From the NCBI RefSeq assembly GCF_001682855.1, contig NZ_MAQW01000012.1:744001-808000 (forward strand): a stretch of 64,000 bases of DNA, written 5' to 3'. Every line of letters starts with the position of its first letter. Position 1 is the first letter of the stretch. The notes beneath the pieces are model-generated. The model was not told the origin of the DNA and did no database searches. It saw only the letters and a list, made by a program, of their open reading frames with translations. Positions 44,225 through 52,604 of the stretch are shown here, in pieces. Made by a program: the position numbers and the translations under genes. Origin of the DNA: Bacillus sp. FJAT-27264. Its GTDB lineage: Bacteria; Bacillota; Bacilli; Paenibacillales; Paenibacillaceae.

Positions 44225-44263
44225 ACAAGCCGGAGCACATGACCAATCCATGCTCCGACTTGT
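44225..44263. terminator. Bidirectional terminator
   Basis: ACAAGCCGGAGCA (44225-44237) pairs with TGCTCCGACTTGT (44251-44263), one mismatch; T5 on the minus strand. Confidence 0.8.
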
Positions 44264-44264
44264 T

Positions 44265-44858
44265 CTATTTCAGGTTATTTTGAATGAATTCCCGTTCCGA
44301 CTTTTTCAGATACCTTAGCGAATTCTCAAAGGAATACAGGTACATGGAGCGAAGCATCCTCAGCTTTTCGACTGAGCTATCCGCAATCACTTGCTTAATG
44401 GCAGGGATCATTTGGCTGTTCGTTACTCCGAATTTTCCCGGCTTTACAATATCTTCAATGGCAAGTGGCCGCTCTTCTTTGCCATCATTTAGTTCTTGCT
44501 GCAACTCTTGTGTATTTTCTTCATTTAATATTACTTCCTGCTGTGGCGAATCTTCATGCCGCTGTTCGCCATCTACTTGTTTAGGGACGATATCCTGTTC
44601 TTCTTGAATAATCGGCTCTTCATTTAAATTCTCATTAGCAACTACCTCAGGTGAAGTTGATTCTTCCTGGGCAGAGAATTGTTCATCTTGTCGGAGTTGC
44701 TCTTGCCCTGTCTCTTCATGAACTTGAAATTCTTCTGCCTCAATACTTGTCTGCTCATTTTCACTTTGAAGCTGTTCTGACATCGTTTGTTCACCTTCCA
44801 GTCTAACCTTATTACTTCCACGGCTATTTCTGCCTGAAACCCTATTCTTATTTACCAT
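44265..44858 (-). CDS. Glu/Gln-rich low-complexity protein
   Basis: 197 aa; GGAG before ATG. Basic N-terminus, then about 110 residues very rich in Glu, Gln and Asn (probably disordered). A folded C-terminal 60 residues follow (PGKFGVTNSQMIPAIKQVI; LRMLRSMYLYSFENSLRYL). No family recognised. Confidence 0.6.
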   Translation of the reverse strand: MVNKNRVSGRNSRGSNKVRLEGEQTMSEQLQSENEQTSIEAEEFQVHEETGQEQLRQDEQFSAQEESTSPEVVANENLNEEPIIQEEQDIVPKQVDGEQRHEDSPQQEVILNEENTQELQQELNDGKEERPLAIEDIVKPGKFGVTNSQMIPAIKQVIADSSVEKLRMLRSMYLYSFENSLRYLKKSEREFIQNNLK

Positions 44859-45055
44859 CGCCTTAACTCCTATAAATTGGTACTTTTTCTTGAGTCGATC
44901 TTATCAACATGCTTGACTCTCGTACACCGTTTCTTCCACTTAATATAGTAACTATTTTGCTATGTATCTTCATTTAAAAGGTAAAACAAAGCCCATAGTG
45001 AATTTCTACACTACAGACTCATAAGGCTTGGTTTAAATGAAGTTATAATGAAACT

Positions 45056-45382
45056 TTACGACAGGTTTCCCCAATCCCTAACGATTGTCCAAGGGTTCTT
45101 CTTTGTCCATGTTACAATTTGCTCCGGCATAAATGACTCGGCGGTTACCTCAAATTGGATGAGTTGTTCTGGACTCAAACTCAGTAAATGTGGTTTTGGC
45201 TCGCTATCCAAGTCCCACATATGATATTTGTATAATTTGATCTTTGCTCGTTCACTAGGTGCCAAATCTAACGGCGCACACCGTCTACTCTGTTCCTCTC
45301 CACTTCTGGTTGTAAATGTAACTCGTAGTAACCTTTTTCGCTGAATGGCATCTGCAAATATCAGCAGCATTTGTTTGTCCAT
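45056..45382 (-). CDS. Hypothetical protein (108 aa)
   Basis: ATG 45382 preceded by AGGA; an in-frame GTG at 45391 is less well placed. Mixed alpha/beta protein; RKRLLRVTFTTRSGEEQSRRCAP and YKYHMWDLDSEPKPHLLSL faintly resemble WYL-type ligand domains, but too weakly to assign. Part of the minus-strand accessory run 44.3-48.5 kb. Confidence 0.5.
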   Translation of the reverse strand: MDKQMLLIFADAIQRKRLLRVTFTTRSGEEQSRRCAPLDLAPSERAKIKLYKYHMWDLDSEPKPHLLSLSPEQLIQFEVTAESFMPEQIVTWTKKNPWTIVRDWGNLS

Positions 45383-45550
45383 AATTGACACTTCCTGAAC
45401 ACGTTATTTCCACTTCTGCGGCTCAGTTTAAACATATATCTTGTTGGACAGGACATAACCTGATGAGGTAAGTTCACATTGAAAGTGTAAATATTCATCG
45501 GACAAAGAATTAACAGTTTGACCACTTCGAGACTATTCTCAGAAAAAAAG

Positions 45551-45808
45551 CTATTCATCAAAATCAGTTACTGCCCATACCTGCTCCCGACTAATCATCT
45601 GATCTCCTTTAAAATACTGTTGACCTTGTTTATGTAATCGTTCTCCACATTGTTTGCAGGAAAAACGTTCTTTACCAACATAAATATTTAAACCAGATTC
45701 TTTCATTGCTCGTACAAGCTTATTCCCACAAGAGCAAGTTGCAACCCATAGATACTTTACTTGTCCCGGATAAATGTTCATTCCTTTGGCATTGATGATT
45801 TGCTTCAT
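45551..45808 (-). CDS. Zinc-ribbon-like small protein (85 aa)
   Basis: GGAGG about 10 bases before ATG. CSCG and CKQCG pairs flank a short beta segment, a plausible zinc ribbon. No further domain. Phage-like or mobile-element accessory proteins often look like this, but function is unknown. Confidence 0.6.
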   Translation of the reverse strand: MKQIINAKGMNIYPGQVKYLWVATCSCGNKLVRAMKESGLNIYVGKERFSCKQCGERLHKQGQQYFKGDQMISREQVWAVTDFDE

Positions 45809-45844
45809 TAATATGCGCCTCCTTCATATGCTATTGAAAATGAA

Positions 45845-45884
45845 AAAGACGTTAACCAGATGTATAACATCCGTTAACGTCTTT
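45845..45884 (-). terminator. Terminator overlapping the tyrosine recombinase stop
   Basis: AAAGACGTTAAC (45845-45856) pairs perfectly with GTTAACGTCTTT (45873-45884); T5 follows on the minus strand. Confidence 0.9.
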
Positions 45885-46431
45885 ATAGGTTAAGATTGAA
45901 ATAAACATTATCCAGCTCTTGTCGAGTAATTCCTATGTACGCCAGAGTGACACTCGGGGCTGAATGGTTGAGCAGCTTTTGAATACGAGTAATATCTACA
46001 CCACTTTGGTAAGCATGGAAGGCGAACGACTTTCTCAAGGTATGCGTTCCAACGGCTTCTTTAATGCCAACACGGCTTGCCCCTTCACTCAGTATCCGGT
46101 AAGCATGTACTCGGCTAATTGGGTTCCCACCTTTGCGGCTAGCAAACAGTGCTCCTGACTTATGACCTGTTGCTTTTACGTATTCCTGGATTGCCTTTTT
46201 ACAGGTATCCGACAAGGGGAAATCTTTTCTCTTACCTGTCTTCTGCTCTCGAAGGCTGATCCGATCTTGATTGTACACCTCTTCCACCTGAAGCTTGAGC
46301 AAATCAGATATTCGCAATCCTGAGTTAATGCCAAGCACAAACAATAAATAGTCTCGGATATTCTGCCCTCGCAAATACTTCTTCAGAGCATCAATCTGTT
46401 TCTTACTACGGATAGGTTCTACAAATTCCAC
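45883..46431 (-). CDS. Short tyrosine recombinase (catalytic domain only)
   Basis: 182 aa from GTG 46431, eight bases after GAGAGG. Catalytic set present: Arg in NSGLRISDLLKL, Lys region KTGKRKDFPL, HTLRKS (His/Arg), LNHSAPSVTLAY with His and the nucleophile Tyr before IGI. The usual N-terminal SAM-like DNA-binding domain is missing, as in a known class of small Bacillales integrases. It could serve cassette mobilisation here, but it is 9-10 kb from the nearest cassette cluster. No integron-specific alpha-I2 insert is seen. Confidence 0.82.
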   Translation of the reverse strand: MEFVEPIRSKKQIDALKKYLRGQNIRDYLLFVLGINSGLRISDLLKLQVEEVYNQDRISLREQKTGKRKDFPLSDTCKKAIQEYVKATGHKSGALFASRKGGNPISRVHAYRILSEGASRVGIKEAVGTHTLRKSFAFHAYQSGVDITRIQKLLNHSAPSVTLAYIGITRQELDNVYFNLNL

Positions 46432-46453
46432 ACCAAACACCTCTCTAACTATA

Positions 46454-46597
46454 TGTAACTAACTATATAATAATTATATATTGTGTTACTTTCGACGTAA
46501 ACGGCAAAGCTCCTGAGAACCAAAAAGAACCCGGATGTCTTACCCCGCCTACCCTCATGGTCATTTGGCCTATGTAACACTATTTAGTTGTGTAACA
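46454..46597. promoter_or_regulatory. TGTAAC motif cluster upstream of the tyrosine recombinase
   Basis: TGTAAC at 46454, 46573 and 46591 plus inverted GTTAC at 46485, and an 8-1-8 palindrome TATATAAT-A-ATTATATA (46464-46480). Candidate recombinase core sites or operator. Confidence 0.35.
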
Positions 46598-46746
46598 TTC
46601 GATTAACAGCACCCGTTTTAAGTGACTTAAAATCAATTTTACTTCGTAATAATTCCTGACTGCACTTTAAATAATCCCACATTGCACTCATTTCTATATA
46701 TCTTATTCTATATATCTACTATTTCTCACGTAAGTTCGAAATAGTA

Positions 46747-46768
46747 GCAGCGAGCTAATGCTCGCTGC
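46747..46768. terminator. Strong hairpin after the HTH gene
   Basis: GCAGCGAGC-TAAT-GCTCGCTGC, perfect 9-bp stem, 33 bases past the stop; T-run poor. Confidence 0.5.
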
Positions 46769-46800
46769 ATACATTGCAAATCATCTCTCTCTTTTCTAAA

Positions 46801-47349
46801 CTACTGGTTATCCAGTTCTTTTTCGTATATCAAGATAATTTCCTTGCTGTTACGCGCATAGCTGATGAATCCAGCTTTCCGCAATCGTACTTTGATTTTA
46901 TCTACTTGATTTGGTGAGCATTTTAACAGCCCTGCCAATTGCTCCTTACTTAAATAGCTTGTATAGTTTCCTTTATTCAAGTCGGTATATCTCTTCATCA
47001 CACAGTAAGCGATTTTATCATAGGCGGTTAATTCCTCATGCCATGCAATCGGGTATGGAAGCTGTGCAAACTTACTTTCATCACATAAAATATGATAAGT
47101 ATTACAACCATAATAACCTTTATAACTTACCTGTTTTTTAGAAAGCACATTTTGATCGCACAACGTGGCTAAATGCATCCCAGTTTGCCTAATTTGGAGC
47201 TCTGCATTTCGGGCTATAGTACCCAACTTCACTTTGATTTGCTTACTACTGCCACTACGGGTCCTCATGAGAGCTAGGTACACACACTTACACTGTATGG
47301 ATACATTCAAATCTAATATGGCATATGGAACTTTAATGTACTGCTTCAT
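46801..47349 (-). CDS. Winged-helix/HTH protein, replication-initiator-like
   Basis: 182 aa; AAGGA before ATG. YIKVPYAILDLNVSIQCKCVYLALM matches the opening of helix-turn-helix proteins related to plasmid or phage replication initiators. Two HTH-like units follow (TIARNAELQIRQTGMHLATL; LSKEQLAGLLKCSPNQVDKI). Probably a DNA-binding regulator of a mobile element. Confidence 0.6.
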   Translation of the reverse strand: MKQYIKVPYAILDLNVSIQCKCVYLALMRTRSGSSKQIKVKLGTIARNAELQIRQTGMHLATLCDQNVLSKKQVSYKGYYGCNTYHILCDESKFAQLPYPIAWHEELTAYDKIAYCVMKRYTDLNKGNYTSYLSKEQLAGLLKCSPNQVDKIKVRLRKAGFISYARNSKEIILIYEKELDNQ

Positions 47350-47444
47350 CCTTCGTTCTTCTCTTCCTTCAATATATATTCTTCACATAAACGTTCTGGC
47401 AAGCACTCGCGATGTGAGAGGCAACCTTCCAGCGCCCAGACCAT
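47346..47444 (-). CDS. Tiny upstream ORF overlapping the HTH gene
   Basis: 32 codons (MVWALEGCLSHRECLPERLC and so on) whose TGA overlaps the ATG of the HTH gene. Three Cys. The overlap suggests translational coupling, but the RBS is only two or three bases from the ATG. Coding status uncertain. Confidence 0.3.
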   Translation of the reverse strand: MVWALEGCLSHRECLPERLCEEYILKEEKNEG

Positions 47445-47544
47445 TTCCCTGTATTTTTATTTCATTTTTAGCTTGATTGTGACGGAATCCATTCAGACGA
47501 GCGTTAAACATAATATGGATAACTATTAACCTTAGAGATTTAAT

Positions 47545-47982
47545 TCATCTGAGGGTATCCTGAGAACTGCTAAATCGAGCTTTCAGCATAGCTTCAAACT
47601 CATACTTTGTTTGTTCAGGTATTAAGCTAGAATACAAGCAAAATTGAATAACCTTTCTGACATCATTAGTTGTCATGTCATAAAACTGACAATTCTTTCT
47701 AAACCATGTAAGTAAACCTGCAAAATGCTTTGAATCCTTTATCCATGGATTAGATTTCTTACACCTTACATTACGAAAATACAACTCTCCTTCAACATAA
47801 CAAAGTCTTGAGCTAATCATGTTATTACATACGACTATAGTGCCTATCCCTAAAGAGGTCATGATACCTAGGCGTTCTACCATTGACGGGTCATTCATCA
47901 AAAAATCTTGAATAAGTTCAAACTTATGATCGTTCGGTGTAGTTAATAAGGAAGCATTCCTAAACGGCGTAATTATATTCAT
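47545..47982 (-). CDS. Hypothetical protein (145 aa)
   Basis: AAGGA before ATG. Alpha/beta soluble protein with IGTIVVCNNMISSRLCYVEG and a helical C-terminus. No family recognised. It follows the gene at 48532 by 16 bases and is likely co-transcribed. Confidence 0.55.
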   Translation of the reverse strand: MNIITPFRNASLLTTPNDHKFELIQDFLMNDPSMVERLGIMTSLGIGTIVVCNNMISSRLCYVEGELYFRNVRCKKSNPWIKDSKHFAGLLTWFRKNCQFYDMTTNDVRKVIQFCLYSSLIPEQTKYEFEAMLKARFSSSQDTLR

Positions 47983-47998
47983 TATTATTCATCCTTTA

Positions 47999-48532
47999 CT
48001 ATTTGATTTGAGCAGCCACTGCAAAATCAACAAACTTCATAATCAGTTTAAACGCTTCTGAAAAGCTGTAATCTTCACATTCCATATCCCCTGCAATCTC
48101 TGTAGTTATTTCAACCCTGCTTCTACCAGATTCAAATATCGCTCCCCAGACTTCTTCACATAAGAATATCGCAGATAGTTCTGCTTCAACACATTGGGAG
48201 GTCAGGTGAATAGTGCACTCAAACATACCTTGCTTCGTACCTGATTCATGTAATCTAATTCCTAATCCATGGATAGCAGCGTAATACAATAGTGCATTAA
48301 TTCGGCATTGATCCCTGTTATACAAATTAAGATCATTATTCTGCTTCATCGACATAGACATTGCCGATCCCTCATCATTAAATCCATAATCTTCTTCATG
48401 CACGTATTTTTCCTCATCACGTTCATACTCACCTTCTGCCGTTTCATACATTTCATTTTTCTTAAATTCAAACTCAGCTCCGTAAGTAAAATCATTACTC
48501 CAATCAAGATTTTTCACATTATCAATATTCAT
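47999..48532 (-). CDS. Hypothetical acidic protein (177 aa)
   Basis: AAGGAG before ATG. Rich in Glu/Asp/Tyr in the first 60 residues, then a more ordered segment with ALLYYAAIHGLGIRLHES and CTIHLTSQCVEAELSAIFL. No family recognised. First gene of a two-gene unit with 47545. Confidence 0.55.
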   Translation of the reverse strand: MNIDNVKNLDWSNDFTYGAEFEFKKNEMYETAEGEYERDEEKYVHEEDYGFNDEGSAMSMSMKQNNDLNLYNRDQCRINALLYYAAIHGLGIRLHESGTKQGMFECTIHLTSQCVEAELSAIFLCEEVWGAIFESGRSRVEITTEIAGDMECEDYSFSEAFKLIMKFVDFAVAAQIK

Positions 48533-48832
48533 ATTTTTCGCATCTCCTTAGTGTGTATTTGGTCATCATTTGTTGCTGGATGACTGGTACTTATCTCGTT
48601 TACCTAAAACAAACATGACAAATAACCGCAAGCCAATGGCAGTATTGTGCGGTCATAACGATTCATACTATCCTGTTGTCAAAGATCAGATAATTTATCG
48701 ATTCATTAATTTCATTTTTATCTTCTTCAATTCATAATATCAACTCCGTGTCATTAACTTATAAATGTATTATGCATGAGAGATTTTGAAATTACATTGA
48801 TTAAATTTTTTAAAAAAATGAGTACTCTAAAA

Positions 48833-48846
48833 TGAAAGCGATTTCA
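48833..48846. promoter_or_regulatory. cre-like (CcpA) site
   Basis: Full match to TGWAANCGNTNWCA; no gene of carbon metabolism is adjacent, so relevance is uncertain. Confidence 0.45.
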
Positions 48847-48912
48847 TTCAAAAAACACTTTCATTCCTGTTCACTTTTTAGACACAAATACACTTATTTG
48901 GGTACTGTATAG

Positions 48913-48945
48913 AAAAAACCGACTCCTCCATTAAGAGCCGGCTTG
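48913..48945 (-). terminator. Terminator of the stalk-domain gene
   Basis: Minus strand GCCGGCTC and GAGTCGGT form the stem, followed by six Ts. Confidence 0.8.
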
Positions 48946-48959
48946 AACACTTGCTACCT

Positions 48960-50711
48960 TTAGTTGTATTCGATAACCCCAAGACTATGAAGTGAAGTAA
49001 TATTTGTAATCCCAAACTCAAAATTAGGGTCCCACTTCAAATCCTGATGATTCAATAGTTCAGTTACAAATGCTCTTGAAGCATTGAAATAACTATCCGT
49101 TCTATTTAAACCTTCACTTTGGTTTTTGTAGAAATTGTATGTGAAGTAATACAAAGTTGGTTTCATATCTTCCAAAGAAGCAATATTATTTAATCCACCT
49201 GGTAAAAGCTTATTGCTTCCTGCAAATACGCTAATTGCTTTACCATTTGCCATCATTTCATGGACCAAACTCTTGTTGCTAAGGTTTTTAGCATCTTCCG
49301 GCTGCATCATAATCATGGTGTAATAGTTCTTTGATAGCACTTTGTTTACGGTATCAGGTGTCATAATCTTTTCAGATGAGTCTGAACCAATAGAAGGCGC
49401 TTCGTCCCCTCTTTCAACTACCTTGAATTTTGTCTTAGTGAAATTACCTGCTCCATTAAAGATAAAGTCAACAATTCCAGTTCCATTTTCTTTAGCAACG
49501 TTATCCTTTGTGTAGTCTCCAGATACATTTGTTTTGACTTTAATGTCGCCTTGTTGGTTGCCATACAAACGATAATTCTTTAGAATGTTAAATTCTTTAT
49601 CCAGACGTTGAAGGACATAGCTGTAATCATCTTTTTGGTAAAGAAGTCTACGTTCATCATTTGGATCTCGGAAATCTTCTCCATCCTCAGGCGTTCCAGG
49701 GATATTCCCATAAGTTGGACTTGAGAAGTTTACAACTGGAATAGATTTTTGAGCGTTACGTTTTGTGGTGTATTCATTAAATCGTTTGAAGTAACCTTCA
49801 ATTTCACCCTTAGAAAGGGGAAGTCTAACTACTTTCCATTGAGGTTCAAAATCAATTTTAACTGTCTTTTCATCAAATACCGCATAAGGGCTTATTTCTT
49901 TTTTTAGCTGAGCAGAATCATTGTTGAAATTTGAATAGAAATAATCTGTAAGGAACGGCTCTCCATTTAAAACTAAATCAAATCTGCTCATACTCCGATC
50001 TGGAAAAATAGTGGCTGTTTTACTCAAATAATTGAATGCCGGAACATCTTCAGAAGCTCCAAAGATTTGAATACCCAATAGCTTACCTGATTGCAGAGTA
50101 GAATCAGATTGTAGCCTCTTGTAGATTTCAACTGCATCCTTTGCCTCTGTCACATCCATCAATATGTTGTTTGAGCTGCGAAATTTACCAATATAGCTTT
50201 TAATCGCCATCAAATCACTAGCAGAAACACTTTTGCTATTATATAGGAAGTAGTAGTAATCGCTTGCTGTAACTTCCCCTTGCAAAATAATCACCGTGCT
50301 AGTCGAAGCATCCCATTTCACATCAGCTCCAAGACTTTCTGCAATAAACCGTACTGGAACCAAAGTACTGCCTTTGACGATTGTAGCCGGAGCATCCAAA
50401 TTAACCGTTTTGCCGTTTATGTATGCTTGCTTTTGATTTATCGTTAACTTAACCGTCGTTTCCCCTTTAGAGCCTGTAACAGTCTGTGTCTTCCCATCCC
50501 ATTTAATGTCTGCGCCAAGAGCTTCAAAGATACCTCTCATAGGAACAAATGTCCTGCCATCGATAGATTGCGGATTCACATCGAAATACAGCTGTTTGCC
50601 GTTGATTGTAACTTTGATGTCATTGCTGGCTGCAAATGAAGCTGTTGGAAAAAGAGCAATTAACACCATTGCCAATCCAACCATCCATAGCAACCTAGGC
50701 ATTTTTAACAT
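48960..50711 (-). CDS. Secreted copper-amine-oxidase N-terminal (stalk) domain protein
   Basis: 583 aa; GGAG 10 bases before ATG. Signal peptide (LLWMVGLAMVLIALFPTASFA). Two adjacent stalk repeats follow: one ends FVPMRGIFEALGADIKWD, the other TLVPVRFIAESLGADVKWD. The remaining 430 residues are an unrecognised extracytoplasmic domain. The stalk repeats are common in Paenibacillus secreted proteins and probably mediate wall or protein attachment. No amine-oxidase catalytic domain is present. Confidence 0.82.
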   Translation of the reverse strand: MLKMPRLLWMVGLAMVLIALFPTASFAASNDIKVTINGKQLYFDVNPQSIDGRTFVPMRGIFEALGADIKWDGKTQTVTGSKGETTVKLTINQKQAYINGKTVNLDAPATIVKGSTLVPVRFIAESLGADVKWDASTSTVIILQGEVTASDYYYFLYNSKSVSASDLMAIKSYIGKFRSSNNILMDVTEAKDAVEIYKRLQSDSTLQSGKLLGIQIFGASEDVPAFNYLSKTATIFPDRSMSRFDLVLNGEPFLTDYFYSNFNNDSAQLKKEISPYAVFDEKTVKIDFEPQWKVVRLPLSKGEIEGYFKRFNEYTTKRNAQKSIPVVNFSSPTYGNIPGTPEDGEDFRDPNDERRLLYQKDDYSYVLQRLDKEFNILKNYRLYGNQQGDIKVKTNVSGDYTKDNVAKENGTGIVDFIFNGAGNFTKTKFKVVERGDEAPSIGSDSSEKIMTPDTVNKVLSKNYYTMIMMQPEDAKNLSNKSLVHEMMANGKAISVFAGSNKLLPGGLNNIASLEDMKPTLYYFTYNFYKNQSEGLNRTDSYFNASRAFVTELLNHQDLKWDPNFEFGITNITSLHSLGVIEYN

Positions 50712-50751
50712 ACAACATTCTCTCCTTCAAATATAGTAATTACAATATCCT

Positions 50752-51813
50752 CTAAGACTTGTTTTTCACAATGATAAAGTTGTACGCATAATCTGTTTGC
50801 ATTCCCAAACCTTCAAAGTTTGACAGCATAAGCGTATAGGTATATCCGTCCTTGCTATATGTAGCCGTCTTCACATTTTCGGTTTCATTGAAATGTTGAG
50901 AAAGATAAGTTGAGATTTCTTCCACACTAGCTAACGAGTTTATACCCAATATCGTGGAAGACATAAACTCAAAGAAATCCTCTGAAATTTGCTCATTTGA
51001 AGCTTCCAGTACGTTCACCGTATCAATACCTTTGTCCCCGATATGTACACCCAAGGTAATTTGATTATGCTTGATCTCATAGCTTTGCGGTGCATACTTC
51101 AGTTCCCTCCAGCCTCCAATATTAATGAGTTGAGGCATTGTGCTAAAAACCCGGTTCATCCGCTCTGTAAGCTGATCTAGTTGCACGGATACATCTTGTA
51201 GAGCAATTTCACTCTTCATCTCCGAACCATTAGCCTCATTAGTATTCAGCACAGTGGTTTTGACATCACTTTCGTTGAAACTGTGCAACCATTTCAATTC
51301 GTCCATATAAACATAATACAAGTCATATTGGGCATTCTGATTTTGTTCTATATTATACTATGCATAGATATACGTAGAATCACCATGTAATACATTCTTC
51401 CAATCCTTTAGTTCCTCTTGTCCCATGGAAGAATCACCCACAATTCCTAGCACAGGAGGAATGGCATTACCGTTCCCTTGCTTGATAACTAATTTGGCAC
51501 TGTCTAGCATATCTTCATACTTCCCCGTATTCTTTATGTGAAGTGTCACTATCAGCTGATTGCCACTTCTACTAATCTCAAACTGGGAAAAAGTCAACGC
51601 ATAATTCAAATGAGTAAGTTCTACACTTTCTGGATTTTTAGCTGGAATTGAAGTAACAGCAGGTTCTTCTTGAATTGTCTCTATTTGGCTTCCATTGTTC
51701 TGGAACTCTGATGAGAAAGAGGTAGCTTCATCATTAGTAGAATTACCACAAGCTGTAAGAGCAATTGCTAAAATTATGATTCCTGTTATAGTTCTTGCTT
51801 TCTTGTTCATCAA
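50752..51813 (-). pseudogene. Lipoprotein gene interrupted by one in-frame TAG
   Basis: From ATG 51813 the frame encodes a lipoprotein signal (GIIILAIALTAC) and a beta-sandwich-like region (LTFSQFEISRSGNQLIVTLH), ending STYIYA then TAG at 51360-51358. The same frame continues without another stop from TATAATATA through YYVYMDELKWLHSF to 50752, giving a combined 353 codons. The downstream half has no RBS or good start of its own (TTG 51321). A single nonsense change (or readthrough, or sequencing error) therefore splits one gene. Confidence 0.7.
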
Positions 51814-51840
51814 TCATTAACTCTCCATTTCAAATACAGA

Positions 51841-51999
51841 TTAATTATCCGTCACGATTTCTAAGGTAACCCCACCGCTACCACATTGTGGGCAGCTATT
51901 GTTACCACAACGAGAACAATATACCTTAAAACAATTCGTACATTTGTACAAAGAATCCAGATGTTGTTTTTGATCTCCACAATTAGGACAGTTTTTCAT
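51841..51999 (-). CDS. Small zinc-ribbon protein (52 aa)
   Basis: Three Cys pairs, CPNCG, CTNC/CSRCG and CPQCG, with KVYCSRCGNNSC between, indicate a double zinc ribbon. ATG 51999 is 10 bases after GAGGAG; an ATG at 52008 is too close to the RBS. It lies divergent to the XRE gene at 52127. Function unknown. Confidence 0.65.
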   Translation of the reverse strand: MKNCPNCGDQKQHLDSLYKCTNCFKVYCSRCGNNSCPQCGSGGVTLEIVTDN

Positions 52000-52126
52000 T
52001 TCATTCATGCTCCTCTTCGATTGGTATATGTTACTACTTCCAGTCAGATCATATCATAAAAAAATAGAGATTTACATCATTTTGTAGAGTATACTCCGTG
52101 GAGTTTTATATGAACACACAAGGATA

Positions 52127-52393
52127 ATGAGTTTAAAAAGAGGTATTGCTTTGAACTCAGAAGAGATTTTTGGACAAGTTTTGAAGTCCATTCGTAAAGA
52201 AAGAAAGCTGAATCAGGAAGAACTCGCTTTTCGTAGCAACCTTGATCGGACTTACATATCCATGCTAGAACGTGGTATTCATCAGCCTACATTGAATTCA
52301 TTGCTTGCTATTGCTGCGGCGCTGGATATGAAGGCTGCTGAGTTAGTGGAACTGGTTGAAAATGAGCTCAACAATTTAAAACCTAATAACTAA
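52127..52393 (+). CDS. XRE-family HTH regulator
   Basis: 88 aa: a single Cro/CI-type HTH (FGQVLKSIRKERKLNQEELA, RSNLDRTYISMLERGIHQPTL). ATG follows AAGGATA closely; an internal TTG (LNSEEIF) behind AGAGG is an alternative start. Typical SinR- or phage-repressor-like single-domain regulator. Confidence 0.82.
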   Translation: MSLKRGIALNSEEIFGQVLKSIRKERKLNQEELAFRSNLDRTYISMLERGIHQPTLNSLLAIAAALDMKAAELVELVENELNNLKPNN

Positions 52394-52402
52394 GTTCATA
52401 CA

Positions 52403-52440
52403 AAAGCGATCATGCATACTGAGCATGGTCGCTTTTGCTT
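52403..52440 (+). terminator. Intrinsic terminator of the XRE gene
   Basis: AAAGCGATCATGC pairs with GCATGGTCGCTTT (one mismatch), then T-rich. Confidence 0.8.
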
Positions 52441-52604
52441 TCGACATTATCTTCCTTCATTCTACAAAAAGGAGTGTTACGCTATCGCCACACTAAAAGA
52501 TAGTCCTATAGTTATGAAGCTGTATGTATTTTCCTTTAAACCTGTTATAAGATGTAATAGCGATTAATCTTACGATTTGATGATGAGAGGAAAATGAACT
52601 GCAT

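Larger units (their letters stand above)
48533..48959. other. Gene-free AT-rich region with a consensus cre site
   Basis: No supported ORF. TGAAAGCGATTTCA at 48833-48846 fits the CcpA cre consensus TGWAANCGNTNWCA at every position. It lies 300 bases upstream of the gene at 48532, so it could act there or be chance. Confidence 0.5.

Noticed and set aside
43927-44238. N-terminal 104-residue extension of the serine recombinase
   Set aside because: Resolvase domains begin at the VAVYLRKS strand; the extension has no RBS and is antisense to a better-supported small gene.
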